Below are positions 38,308 through 49,300 of a stretch of 64,000 bases of DNA, one piece after another. Source of the stretch: Pohlia nutans (lineage: Eukaryota > Streptophyta > Bryopsida > Bryales > Mniaceae). Position 1 is the first letter of the stretch. Each line of letters begins with the position of its first letter. A program made the position numbers and the translations under genes. The stretch covers positions 4,239,501 to 4,303,500 of the forward strand of contig CM040094.1 of assembly GCA_022496805.1 (NCBI GenBank). Reading direction: 5' to 3'. Under the pieces are notes generated by a model, which saw nothing but the letters and a program-made list of their open reading frames with translations, had not been told where the DNA came from and ran no database searches.

Positions 38308-39438
38308 TCACTCCTCTTTGTGAGGCTTGGAAGTAGAGACCTTCTTGTGGCAATTTTGAGCCCTGTGACCTTTCTCGCCACAATATAGACACAAGTCTTC
38401 CTTATGACGACGATCTTTCTCTTCTTGAGAAAGTCTCAGAACCTTGGAAGCGTCAATTTGCATTAGCTCGGGCATTGATGAATTGGTTTGACGTGTCGAT
38501 GTTACAGTATCGGCTCGATATGGTCCTGATGATGATCGACGTTCCTGTCGGCGCTCGAAGAGTTGATTATCGCACCGTACCGCTTGCGTAATAGCTTCTA
38601 ATAGTGTAGTTGGATCTGGAACATTCAATAGCAAGTCTTTAACGTCATCTCGTAATCCCCAATGAAAAGCGATGATAAGGGCTTTGTCGTCCCAATCCAC
38701 ATCACAAGCAAGTTGTCGGAATTCTGCGGCATAAACAGAAGCTGCACGCGACCGTTGTTGCAACGACCAAATTTTTGTTGTTGCGGTTCTTTCTTTGTCA
38801 GTTTCACCAAAGGTATTGGTGAACTCTTCAAGAAAACCATCAAAATCTTGAAGTAGAGGAGAGTCTTTTTCCACAAGTGGTGAAAACCATGATAAAGCAG
38901 CTCCAGATAATAACGTTCCAATGAGTCCTACTCGAGTTTCTTCAGTAGGATATTGTAATGGCTGCATACGGATGATCAGTTGGATTTGATTTACAAACCC
39001 TCGAAACTTAGAGCGGGTTCCATCAAATTTGTCTTGGAGTCCTATTCTTGGCTCCTTTGCTGCTAGTAGATCTGGAGTTGTGGCAGCAACTGGAGGTTTC
39101 GGAGATCTTGAAATTGAAGCTTGAAGTTGCTTGAACGCATGTCGCAAGTTGTTGTGCTCTTCTTGAAGTTGTTGCAGTGCACTCCACATGTCATTGACTG
39201 AAATCCCTTGATCGAATCTTGTATCCCCCATGTTGAATTCAAGTAATTTCAAAAGATAAACCTTCCCTCGAAGAACCTTTGGTACAATTAATGGACGAAA
39301 AGACCTCAAGAAAATTTGATACTCACGCTCTCCGCGCTCTCGAATAAAAATGTCTCTCTGCTCAATTTTTGATTTGCAAGAGAAGAAATTTTCTAAAACA
39401 ATTTGTCCAATCAGAATCGAAAGACAATTCAAGTCCAT
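38308..39438 (-). CDS. Sushi/Tf1-like Ty3-gypsy Gag protein (solitary, no pol)
   Basis: The open frame is 376 codons from ATG 39,438, or 307 from the better-placed internal ATG at 39,231 (MGDTRFDQGISVNDMW). Residues after the second Met form a coiled coil (WSALQQLQEEHNNLRHAFKQ). The retrotransposon Gag fold follows, with KFDGTRSKFRGFVNQIQL, GTLLSGAALSWFSPLV, FLEEFTNTFGETDK, SVYAAEFRQLACDVDWDD and AFHWGLRDDVKDLLL. Next is the zinc knuckle CLYCGEKGHRAQNC (CX2CX4HX4C), close to the C-terminus. The layout is that of the Tf1/sushi Gags, the group also domesticated in mammals as PEG10/RTL proteins. No protease, reverse transcriptase or integrase follows: the CPSF30 leader begins right after the stop. 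It is either a truncated element or a retained gag gene. Confidence 0.85.
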   Translation of the reverse strand: MDLNCLSILIGQIVLENFFSCKSKIEQRDIFIRERGEREYQIFLRSFRPLIVPKVLRGKVYLLKLLEFNMGDTRFDQGISVNDMWSALQQLQEEHNNLRHAFKQLQASISRSPKPPVAATTPDLLAAKEPRIGLQDKFDGTRSKFRGFVNQIQLIIRMQPLQYPTEETRVGLIGTLLSGAALSWFSPLVEKDSPLLQDFDGFLEEFTNTFGETDKERTATTKIWSLQQRSRAASVYAAEFRQLACDVDWDDKALIIAFHWGLRDDVKDLLLNVPDPTTLLEAITQAVRCDNQLFERRQERRSSSGPYRADTVTSTRQTNSSMPELMQIDASKVLRLSQEEKDRRHKEDLCLYCGEKGHRAQNCHKKVSTSKPHKEE

Positions 39439-40080
39439 GTAATAACTACATCAAGACTTTTAAGAACTCTCAAGTATTAAAAGTTCAAGATCAGAACAAG
39501 ATTCGAAAGCACAACATAAAATAATACTAGCCCAGAGGAGGGTAATCTGCAACCCCTAGAATGCTCTAGTATTTTCAAGAAAGGGATAATCCACTCTTAT
39601 CAAAAAAGACCAAACTCTAGTATTGTCAATGTCAGTCTCGTCAAACTATCAAGGATACAAGAATTCGAGAACATGAAGTGCAATGGTACACAAGAGTGGC
39701 TCTCAAGAAAGTATATTGAACTAGATTGATAGCTTGAACAAGATAGAAGAGAAGACAATACTAAAGATTGCTACTAAATTGGTGTTGACGAGACTGAGGA
39801 GTCCCTCGTCTCGTCCCCTATATATACTAATACTATAAGACCTCGAGGAAGTCTTAGGAAGTATTTAGAATACTATAGAAGATCTTGGAAGCTTCTAGAG
39901 ACCTAGGGAAGTTTCTAGAAGTTCGTGGAAGCTTTTAGGAACTCGTGAAAACTTCTAGAAGCTCGTGGAAGCTTTTAGAAGTCCGTGGAAGCTTCTAGAA
40001 GTTCTTGGAAATTTCTAGAAGTGTCTACAAGGTTCTAGAAGTGTTTAGAAGGTTCTTTGGAAGTTTTCTTTGCAGTCTAA
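39439..40080 (-). promoter_or_regulatory. LTR-like promoter and leader of the gag ORF
   Basis: Reading the minus strand, a repeat-rich block (40,080-39,860) is followed by a TATA box (TATATATAG, about 39,826-39,819) and a roughly 380-base leader to the gag ORF. This matches U3-R-U5 plus leader order. No second LTR, TG/CA ends or primer-binding site could be fixed, so LTR limits are not given. Confidence 0.5.
39868..40075. promoter_or_regulatory. Array of heat-shock-element units upstream of gag
   Basis: The run is made of alternating GAA/TTC modules with 2-bp spacing, such as GAAGCTTCTAGAAGTTC (about 39,987) and GAAGCTTTTAGAAGTCC, repeated with a period near 20 bp over about 200 bp. Consecutive nGAAnnTTCn units are the binding site of heat-shock factor trimers. 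The array ends about 40 bp upstream of the TATA box on the minus strand. Confidence 0.65.
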
Positions 40081-40480
40081 GCTTGAAGCAGTGTATATTA
40101 CAGCAAAACAATTGATGGAGAGTGGTCCCTCTAGATTTAAACCACTCTGATTGTGCCACGATATTGGAGTCTCAAGCCAAAAAAAAAACCTTGTTATAAA
40201 GAATGATGAACAAAGACATAAAAAAATTGCCGAGAGAAAAGTATAAAAGTTTCCAATTTTTTTTTTGTGAACAACTCCTCTTTTGCAATATTCAAACAAA
40301 AATGCATTTATAAAATGATTACGAATATCGTGCTGACATTAAAATCACAAGCACTTCTGATAATATATAACATCCCGGGTTAAAATCTATGAAATGTGCT
40401 GTCTGTTTATCTACAAGCACCGTGCCACAGAAAGCTCGTTCCCATGCCTTCATTTTGTAGGAGCACTCACGCGATCCTGA

Positions 40481-43400
40481 TTAATATTTGTGATGGAATA
40501 CGATATTCCGATACATGACAAGATATTCTGGGTTCGTGGTCAAGCCTTTTGCGGTGATGTAAGAAGTGACAACAAAAATGAGAGCACCCAAGCCAACAAA
40601 TAGTGGTCCAGCACTCAGCTTAATCCACTTCAATGATTCCTCCAGCCTTTCTCTCAATGTGTGTGTCTCTTCGTCTGGAGGGGCCTGTTGACGACCTTGC
40701 TGGATTAGCAACAGCCCTGGAATAATAAAGATCACCATGACCCCTCCTGTGGCACCGATAATGGAAAATACCTGCGAGTCCAGTGAGAACGGTAGTTACG
40801 ACTCCTGAAGCTGCACTGCAGAATTCAAACTAAACAAGAGAATTTCTGTAACTCTAATATCAAACATCTGCCACGCTGATGTGTAGATGCCAACATGGAA
40901 TATGAGCTACCTTGTGCAGAATTTGTGTCAACGAAGACAAATACTGGCAGAAATTTATAACTAACAAAAGTAATGATGAACTCGACTTACCGTTCCAAGA
41001 TTGGTAACAAGGAGGCTTGTCACAAGTGTTGATATGAAGATAAGCAGGGTGACGAAGACATGGCGGTTCCATGAGACGTTACTGGCTGGTCGACGAAAGA
41101 CATGCTTTATAGCGTCTTCCAAAATTGATCTTGCAGGAAAACATTGTACTGGATAGCATGCCAATGCCACCTGAAAGAGAGAGAAAAGGATCAATGGAGA
41201 GCCCTTAAAAATTTCAAATACATGCGGAGGTGACAAATAAGGGCCTACACACGAGGTGCGCTGGCCAGGGAATCAAGAGTTTCATTTGACAAAAAGACTG
41301 AAACAACAGCGTGACGAGAGTACAGGTCAGAATATTTCTACACTGCAGTTTTATTTAATGCTTGTTTTGCAAGATGAAAATACTTGGAAGAGTAGAAGAA
41401 GATACCAGAGACATGCCAAGGCGTGCAAAGTTCATGAAGCTATTATCGCTTCCGAAGCTCTTCAAGACGTCACTCTCTACATCTGGAAACAAAATGTATC
41501 CGAATTCTCCCACCTATACACATGCAAGTAAATTACATAATAGAAATAAGCGCCAAAAGGGGAGGTAGGAGCTCTGCAATGCCTTCTGACACAGACAAAT
41601 TATCGCCCTCGATCCAATGAGGCAAAGACTCTGCAGGAGAAGGCTTCGTGAATTGGTTCGGTCCATATAATTCAGTTCACTGTACTGCAGATGCAAAGTG
41701 ATCAAAGGCATTCAAATAAGATTGAAAATCGTAAAATTTCAACGCTTTGAAGAAAAAAGAGACACAACACGGAAAAACTCGCAAAACTAAACCTTCAGGC
41801 AGAGACACAAAGAGAATACTTGCCAGACAGTAGCCGACGAAACAAATGGTCATGGAAATGAAAATGATTCCGTCCATCCGCCTGAGTCTTATCGATCTCA
41901 CTCTTATCAGTGGTCTTCCAGTGTTAAGCCCCTCTGGGACAGGTAGCAGACGCTCTTCAAGAGGTTTACGACCCTCACCTATAAAGGGCCAGGGATGTTC
42001 TGCAAGCTCAGCAAATATAGGGATAACCTGACACACCAACTTGCCTGATCATCATCCAAAATTAATCAGCTAGAAATCCACTTTCAGTCTTAGGTTTAAG
42101 CCACGAACCACAGCTGTCTACGCAACGTGGGTATCGTGCTGCATATCTATCACTGGCTGCCCACCTTATCATTGTTTACAGAGCTGAAAGAGGATCCGAA
42201 TTGGTGCAATATAAGTTAAGACCAATCATCGGAACCTAGATCAACAGATCCATTACACGAAAATGAAAATAAGAATCATGGAGTGATAAGAAAATGAACC
42301 TGAATGTGCGAGTGGAAACTGAAAACCACGATGTCCATGGCAATGAAGACGGGCATGCCGCCAGAAAAGTACTTAATCTGTCATCAAATAGAAAATATCC
42401 AAACAATAAACGACATAAGGAAAACCATTCATAAAGTGACAACATGAATTTACAGGATGGCGGGTATTCCCCCAAAACTACAGTGCAAGAACCACACGCT
42501 GTACTAATTATGGGCAAGGAAATTAACTGACTAGTGAAGTATTTGCTTACCTTCCGAGATAGTCCATCATCAACTAGATGGGCAACCCCAAGTGTGGTAA
42601 GAGTTACAGTCAAATATGTGAGCATTATCACCTGCATTTGACCCACCCATGCCTCGTGCCCACGTCAGAAGAAGAAAGAAAGCAACATATTGCATGAGAC
42701 GCTTTTCTTCTGAAATCCCAATTGAACTGCAGAAGAAAGGGAATCTTGGTATGCCAGGTTTGAAGCAATGAGCACTGAAATTGTGAGAAGAAGTTCAGTG
42801 AGCATACCGATATGGTGCCGGTCCACTTCAGCTCTCGCAAATTCCGCTTGAGCGATAGCGGCAAAACAACTACTACGGCGAAGATTGTGATCACCAACCT
42901 GCCGTGAAACAGCAACGAAGATGAATCACTGGCAACTTCATGATCCAATAGTTACAAGAGCTAACAAAAAACAGCAAAGGTCCAAGATCGGTGGATGGTG
43001 AACTTGGTATCCATATATACATACCTGCGATCTGACAGTGCGCTGTCATTCCCAAACCAACCAGCAAAAATAGGCTGGAATACATCACCTGCAATAAACA
43101 CCAAAACTTAATCATGAAGTTACAAAATAAATCTGGAAACAACACAATTCTGAGTCCCTCAAGATTCATTCTGTAAACCTCCTGATATGAATTGATGGTT
43201 TATTGCAATAGACGAGATCCACATTCAAGTTCTCAGTTCATGAGAGGAAGTTGTGATACCTGTAATTATCAGGAAGGAAATCATGGCACCCAGAACAAAT
43301 AAAAGTATTGTCGACGATGTTAACACAGCCATTGTGGGTCCCAGAGTTGAGGTGACTAGTTCCTGTATAGCATTACAGAATCAATCGATTTATAGTTTGC

Positions 43401-44022
43401 TTCGACATCACTCAGGTCAGGTTGAGACTAGATGTTCATTAAGAACAAATAACAATATGCTATATTGCTGCTGCTGACATCCAAATAGCGCATCTTCTCT
43501 AAGCATTCTGCAGTCTACATCTTAGCCTTGGACCTCAACACAAAAAACAACATACCTGGTAAGATTTGCTCTGATTGATCTCTGCAGCCCGTATAAGAAT
43601 ACATAACGCACCTACTTCGATCAGCCATATTAAGCCAGTGTAAAAGAGACCTCCATATATGCCAGTTTGTCTGAAATTAAAGAAGAAAAGAAAGAGCTCA
43701 AGAACTATTACAGAAAAGACAGTACTGTCGCTGGAAAATATAATGCATCGTGAACAAAAATTATCAGGCCATGAACCTAACTCTATTCTAAATCAAATCT
43801 GTCTTTTTCACCACTCTGGAATCTCTCAAATTGCAGCCGCATGATATTACAAATTTTGAGCCATTGTCACAGCCTTTGACACGAAGAAGAAAAATCCAAG
43901 AAATTTAACCTGAACGCGAAAGGGAACGACAGCACCCCGGAACCAACCACTGCGTTACAGAGATTGAACACTGACACCCAGGGCTGGTAGTTCAGTCCAT
44001 CTCGTCTTCTTACGACATCCAT
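40481..44022 (-). CDS. AAAP/SLC38-like amino-acid transporter, 11 exons
   Basis: Exons, all GT-AG: 44022-43910, 43670-43556, 43362-43260, 43088-43025, 42898-42808, 42631-42551, 42377-42300, 42027-41820, 41506-41406, 41170-40991, 40771-40481. The sum is 1425 nt, giving 474 residues and closing exactly in phase. Hallmarks of the family are VFNLCNAVVGSGVLSFPFAF in the broken first membrane helix, then QTGIYGGLFYTGLIW, LGPTMAVLTSSTILLFVLGA, SFHSHIQ, FGYILFPDVESDVLKSF and YPVQCFPARSILEDAI. The C-terminal helices include IIGATGGVMVIFIIPGLLLI. About eleven membrane helices are expected, consistent with LeuT-fold H+- or Na+-coupled transporters of neutral amino acids at the vacuole or plasma membrane. 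The ATG lies 6 bases inside its exon, so a further 5' exon extending the short N-terminus is possible. Substrate is not predictable. Confidence 0.85.
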
Positions 44023-44028
44023 TATCTC

Positions 44029-45037
44029 CTGCACGTAGAAAGAAAACGCCTGTAACTAGCAGTCCAGAAAACAATCCATTCATAAAAACATTCCCTAGCT
44101 TTTTTTATTTAAATATTTTGAACTTAATCGGAATCAGACATAAATGCTTCCAATAATCGATGAGAGGCTATGACTATGAATCCAGCTCAAGAAATTCAAA
44201 AATCCTCAATGCTTCTTGAAGGCAGCTAATAAACTTGAGATATAGTTTCTACTTGGTTGTATAGAAAAATTGAGCAAAATACTAAATAAAAATAGAAGCT
44301 ATAATGACAGATCCTTAGGAAAGGAGCAAAAATATTAAAAGCATTTACGACGCTCACAAATTTTTAACACCAGAAAATCGTTCGATCGTTTCACTTGCGA
44401 ATTGCGCCTTTCGGAAGAAGCATTTCAAACTGGTTTTGTCAAAGAACTCTCCATCCTGCAATGCGCAAAATCTACGAGAAACAGGTTACACTAAACCTCA
44501 CCGATCTCCCACGAAACCTCACCAAACTTCACCAAAATTTTCCAAAATTCACCAAAATTCGCCAACCACAGCGGTAACGCCCTTGACGCCGAGACGACGA
44601 CAACAAGCTCAAAAATCTGAGAAGCATAGCCGGGAGATAGAATCGCAATTGCAAGCGGACCTCGCCCTTCTGAAGCACACAGGAGGGCGAAGAGAAATGG
44701 ATGAAAGAGACGACTGAACTAATTTGGATGAATACGTATGTTGGATGAAAGGACATACCCGTAGCGCCCAGCCCACCGGATATCACCACAACCGCCCACA
44801 ATCTGAGAAAGTCGAAGTGAGGGCTTTCAGTATTGAATCAGCACATTTTCATTTACTATGGCAACCTTTTTTGAAACTATATTGTAATTGTACGCGTGTC
44901 TTATAAAGACCGTATGAATTCCAAGTAAATAAATCAACACAATAATATTACACTATAAATACTAAATTTAATATAGATATTATATTGACCTAGTGATATA
45001 AATGTTATACAAGTTTAATATGATTTGTTATTTTTAT
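44029..45037. other. Divergent upstream region of the transporter
   Basis: It contains GC-richer sequence at 44,400-44,820 that may be a 5' UTR exon of the transporter. No coding frame is recognised. Confidence 0.4.
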
Positions 45038-45216
45038 GTAACCCTCAGCCGGTGTCTGAGGTGCCAAATCCTGGACTCCGACTCGCCGAGAGTAGCAGGA
45101 TTACTCGGAGTAACCTGTTGATCATGATTGCTAGATGAAAATGAAACTAATCTTGGATGTAGAGCAGAATCTAGTCGTATATGAGCGGAATCCATCCAAC
45201 ACCGGCTGAGGGTTAC
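45038..45216. mobile_element. MITE with perfect 18-bp terminal inverted repeat, 179 bp
   Basis: GTAACCCTCAGCCGGTGT at the left is the exact inverse of ACACCGGCTGAGGGTTAC at the right. GTA follows the right end directly. Confidence 0.8.
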
Positions 45217-45220
45217 GTAA

Positions 45221-45314
45221 GGTAACCAGGATGAACAACAGGATTACCAGAAAATGACTCCTCGCTGCCGCAACTCATCATTTCTCGGTAACCCTGTTGT
45301 TCATCCTCGTTACC
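45221..45314. mobile_element. Adjacent 94-bp hairpin element
   Basis: GGTAACCAGGATGAACAACA is mirrored by TGTTGTTCATCCTCGTTACC, with inner GGATTACC/GGTAACCC. It lies 4 bp after the previous element and begins with a related GGTAACC end. Confidence 0.75.
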
Positions 45315-45834
45315 TAATACATTGAATCTATACGAGAATGACAAAGCTTATCATAGTAAAAAGTGTGGAGAGGTTACCGTACGGTTTCTATCCTGTAGAT
45401 GTATCATGTACTCCACCACAAGAACTTTCCGGATGAGATGAAAAAGACGACCAAATTGGATGAACGAATGTGGATGAATGAATCGACAAAGTTGCGCCAG
45501 CGCACAGGAAATCTAAAACACTTTACCCTTTTCCAGCACATACCCGGACTGGAATACCAACCGGATATCATGAGAACCGGCCAGAATAGTTACACCACAA
45601 GGCTTTGTTATCTCGTCGGCGGGCGTTTCAGTCGCTTGCCTTCACGCCACCTTTCTTCTTCAACAATCCTGTGCAGATCCCAAATCCCCTCCGCGCAATT
45701 GCGCATCTCTCGTTTCAGCTCACTCAATCCTGTGCTGAGAGGACGAGAGAGTTCCAGAATCCGAAACAGGTCTGTATTTGCAAAGAAATTGCGCTTTTCA
45801 TATCATCTCTGCATGTTCATTTTGATGCAGTAGC

Positions 45835-46266
45835 AATTCGGTTCCTATGAATCTTTGTAGAACCCGACGACGAGAGTTCTGTTTTTTAGTTTTGTAGAAT
45901 AATATGCTTTTGATTTCTTGTGTTTTTTATCTCTGACATCTGCCCTAATAATGGTCCATTCCTTTGTGTGGTAGCTCGTCATCTTTCCCCGTGTCGTGCA
46001 ATTGTAGGTGTGCCAGGAGCGTGCAGCTTCAATTCGGAGAAAATTTTGCCTACTTTCAAATAGAAACCAAAATAGGTGCGTGATTTCGCATATTTTTTTG
46101 CTTTTTTTTCGTATGACAAATTTTTGCGTTTTCCAATTCGATTCCTGTGAATCTTTGGACGAGAGTTCTGTTTTCTAGTTTTATAGAATTGAATGCTTTT
46201 GATTTTTTTTGTGTTTCTCATCTCTGGCATCTGCCCTAATAGCGCAGACATGATGATCCATTCATT
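45835..46266. repeat. Direct duplication of ~130 bp in the TraB-gene leader
   Basis: Copies at about 45,835-45,965 and 46,134-46,266 share CGAGAGTTCTGTTTT, TAGTTTT-TAGAAT, GCTTTTGATTT, CATCTGCCCTAATA and ATGATCCATTC-type blocks. They lie upstream of the TraB coding start, probably in its 5' UTR or leader intron. Confidence 0.75.
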
Positions 46267-46396
46267 TCGGGTTGTAGTGCTCATCGTTTGTCGTGGAACT
46301 CTAGGTTTGGAGTGATTTTGAGGAATTCAGTGGAAGCGTGGGATGAAACTCCATCGACCTTAGACCTTGGAGTACGACAACCGGTGTTCCATCACG

Positions 46397-49300
46397 ATGG
46401 CGACGGCGACGGCGACGGGGGGGATATCAACGCGACTTCTCTGCAAGGCGGAGTCGAGTGCGAGCCCCTGCAGGCCCCTAGGTTCCAAGTGCGTCCCATT
46501 CCGGATTGCTTACATTCATCACTCAATTGCTGCAGTACGGCGAGTGGCGAACACGAATGAACACTCCGATGATGTCGTCTGGGGAAATGGTTCTGTTAAG
46601 GGCCGTGGGCGGATGATCCAGGCTCGGGCAATGTTCTCGTGGGCCTCAGATCCACCCCCGCTCACGGAAAACTCCATGGAGTTTGAGGATGCTCGTATGG
46701 AGGTTCTGGAACGAGTGGGAGAGTTGAACTCCATCGCCGATTTCACGCGTTTCCGTGACAATGGCGCTCAGGGAGCTGAATTGCAGACTGCCATTATCAC
46801 CTACAAGACGCAGTTTCCTTTGTCCCTCTTCCGACCGCAGCAGGTACAGTGCATGCCTCATGTTCAAGTGGACTTCATGTTTGCTAATTCTCAGCAATTG
46901 TCGCTCTTCAAATTGGTCGCCTCATGTTTTTAAGTAGGTCATATACTCCCTCCGTCCCATAATAGATGATGCTTTTGAAAAATAAATTAAAATATAAAGC
47001 AAATTAGAATGATTTCATCAAAACTCTAATTACAGCAAAAATCCATTTTGGTATGTGTGGCATGTAGCAGTATGGTGATGTTTGTTGCAGTGTGTTCTTT
47101 GATGCAGTGAACATATTCTAGCATTGATTTTTAGCTAGCTCATGTGTTGTTTGTGATCCACACATGAGCAAAGACAAGCTTCTCAGACCAAAAACACTTC
47201 ATGTGCACTTGTCTTCTGATTTTGCTTTCTTAGAATTTGTTCAAATTGAATAAATGATGTGCATCAAGTATTTGGGACATTCTTTTTTTCTCAAAAGCAT
47301 CATCTGTTATGGGACGGAGGGAGTAAGAACTTATTTTTTTATTCAATTTTGATTATTTGTTGACCAAGGCTCTTCACTGATTCTAGTGATATAAAACTTG
47401 GCTCCATCTGAATTACATATGATCAATCGAATTGGTCATTTTAACTTCATGTAACCGTTCAACTGAATTCTTTCCTTCACTAATTCTGGTGTTGCCTTGT
47501 TGAACACCCGCAGGTAGATTTGGTGGCAGCTGTTCATATTGCTGACAGAGAGTAAGTTGTTCATATATTCCGAATTTCTAGTTCCCATGAGACTTACATT
47601 CTACCGTCATCTGAGATTCTGCTACGTTCAGTCTCTGTTGCAACTTCTGAGTCGGTCTCATTTTGGTTGTGGATTCATGAAACAGGTACTTCTCATCCTT
47701 ACAGAAAGACTTGAGCAAGTATGATCGTGTCTTATACGAAATGGTGGCAGATAAGGATAAGCTACAAACCAATAGACTCGGGAAGATGCGGTGGAGGCCT
47801 CCCAGAAGGCTTCCTGGCCGCCGTGGTGGCCATGGTTTTAGCATCATCGGCACAATACAGCGAACCATGGCATCTCTTCTTACCCTGGAGTTTCAGTTGG
47901 AGTGCATGGACTACCGCCGTGAGAATTGGTACCACGCCGACCTTGACTACGACACCTTTGCAGTTTTACAGGTAACAACGGCCTAGCACTGTCAGCCCAT
48001 CTTATTGTTAACGTCATCCTGCTGTCTGGGAACGTTTGGGACTCACGAAGAGTAATAATAGTAGCATTGCTTAAGTGACAAGGAGTCTCTATTGAGAATA
48101 AGAATAAAATTAATGAGTGGAAAGTGAAAGTAAAGTGGTTGAAAGGTATATAAACCCTTTCAGGACCAAGAAGCCCAAATTGGGCCTCTAGTTGTTTATA
48201 GCAGTTTTGAATAGGTCTTCTGTAGACTTCCTTCTATTCAAACTTATTTGTCTTTTGATCAACACATGCAATGTTCTTCACTGATTCCAGTGATATAAAA
48301 TCCGGTCCTATTTGAATTATATTTTTCACAATATGATCAATTGAGTTTGTCATTTCAAAACTATGAATCCTTGGTCCTTCAGGGGTTAATAGGAATGGTA
48401 TCATTGTTCGTATAATAACAGGATGTCTTCTGATGCTTGTTACAAAATTGCAGCGAGAGCGTGGGGAATCGTTTCTCTCTTTTGCAAAGGATTTGACTAC
48501 CATGTCAAGCAAGGCCATCACAAAAGCTGCGTTTTCACCGAAGCCGGGGCTAGACCCATGGAGGCAAAAGCTGCAGTGGATCTCGCGGGTGATGCCCATG
48601 CCCTTGCTTGGGTTGTTGGTGATTGAGGGCGTGTGTGCACCGTCAGATGCCCCCTTGAAAACATCCCCCGAGATGAAGGCGCTGCTGGAGTTGGACATCC
48701 CTGGCGCTTTCAAAGTCTTGCTGGCGAAACAAATCACCACTGAGTAAGTAACAACCATCCATCCATCAATCCATCAATAAATCAATCAATGTTATTCTGT
48801 TTTTTTGGTTGAGATGACATGAACCGTGAGGTCCACAGGAGTGTGTGGAGTATGGTCGAAATCTCTTGGCAAGAAGGGGTGCGTGGGCTATGTTCTGCAC
48901 TGTTGAACTTCAGAGTTACTCCCTCTGTCCGGAAAGAATTGTCCTAGTTTTCGGCATTGTTTTTTTTTTTCAATATTTGTCCTACACATGTGTATGGTTG
49001 TCTCATACGATGTATGGCTGTCCTATACTGTGTATGGCTGTCCTATACTGTGCGTGGGCATAAGATTTAAATTAAAACCCAAAAACTAGGATAGTTGAAT
49101 AGGGAGTATTGAATTTCTGACATAGGGAGTATTGAATTTCATATTTGCTCTGCGTAGGTGGCTGCTATAGTTATGCTCAGCAGCCCATGCCATGCTAGTT
49201 AAATTGCTGATGCATCACCACACTGGCATGAATTGGCAGCTTCGCAGACAGTACCTCGGAATTGGTGGAGAATTCGGTGATCATTGGTGAGAGGAACCGA

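Noticed and set aside
40100..40180. Primer-binding site for the gag element
   Set aside because: CACAATCAGAGTGG on the minus strand vaguely recalls the initiator-tRNA PBS, but it lies upstream of the promoter rather than after an LTR and the match is poor.
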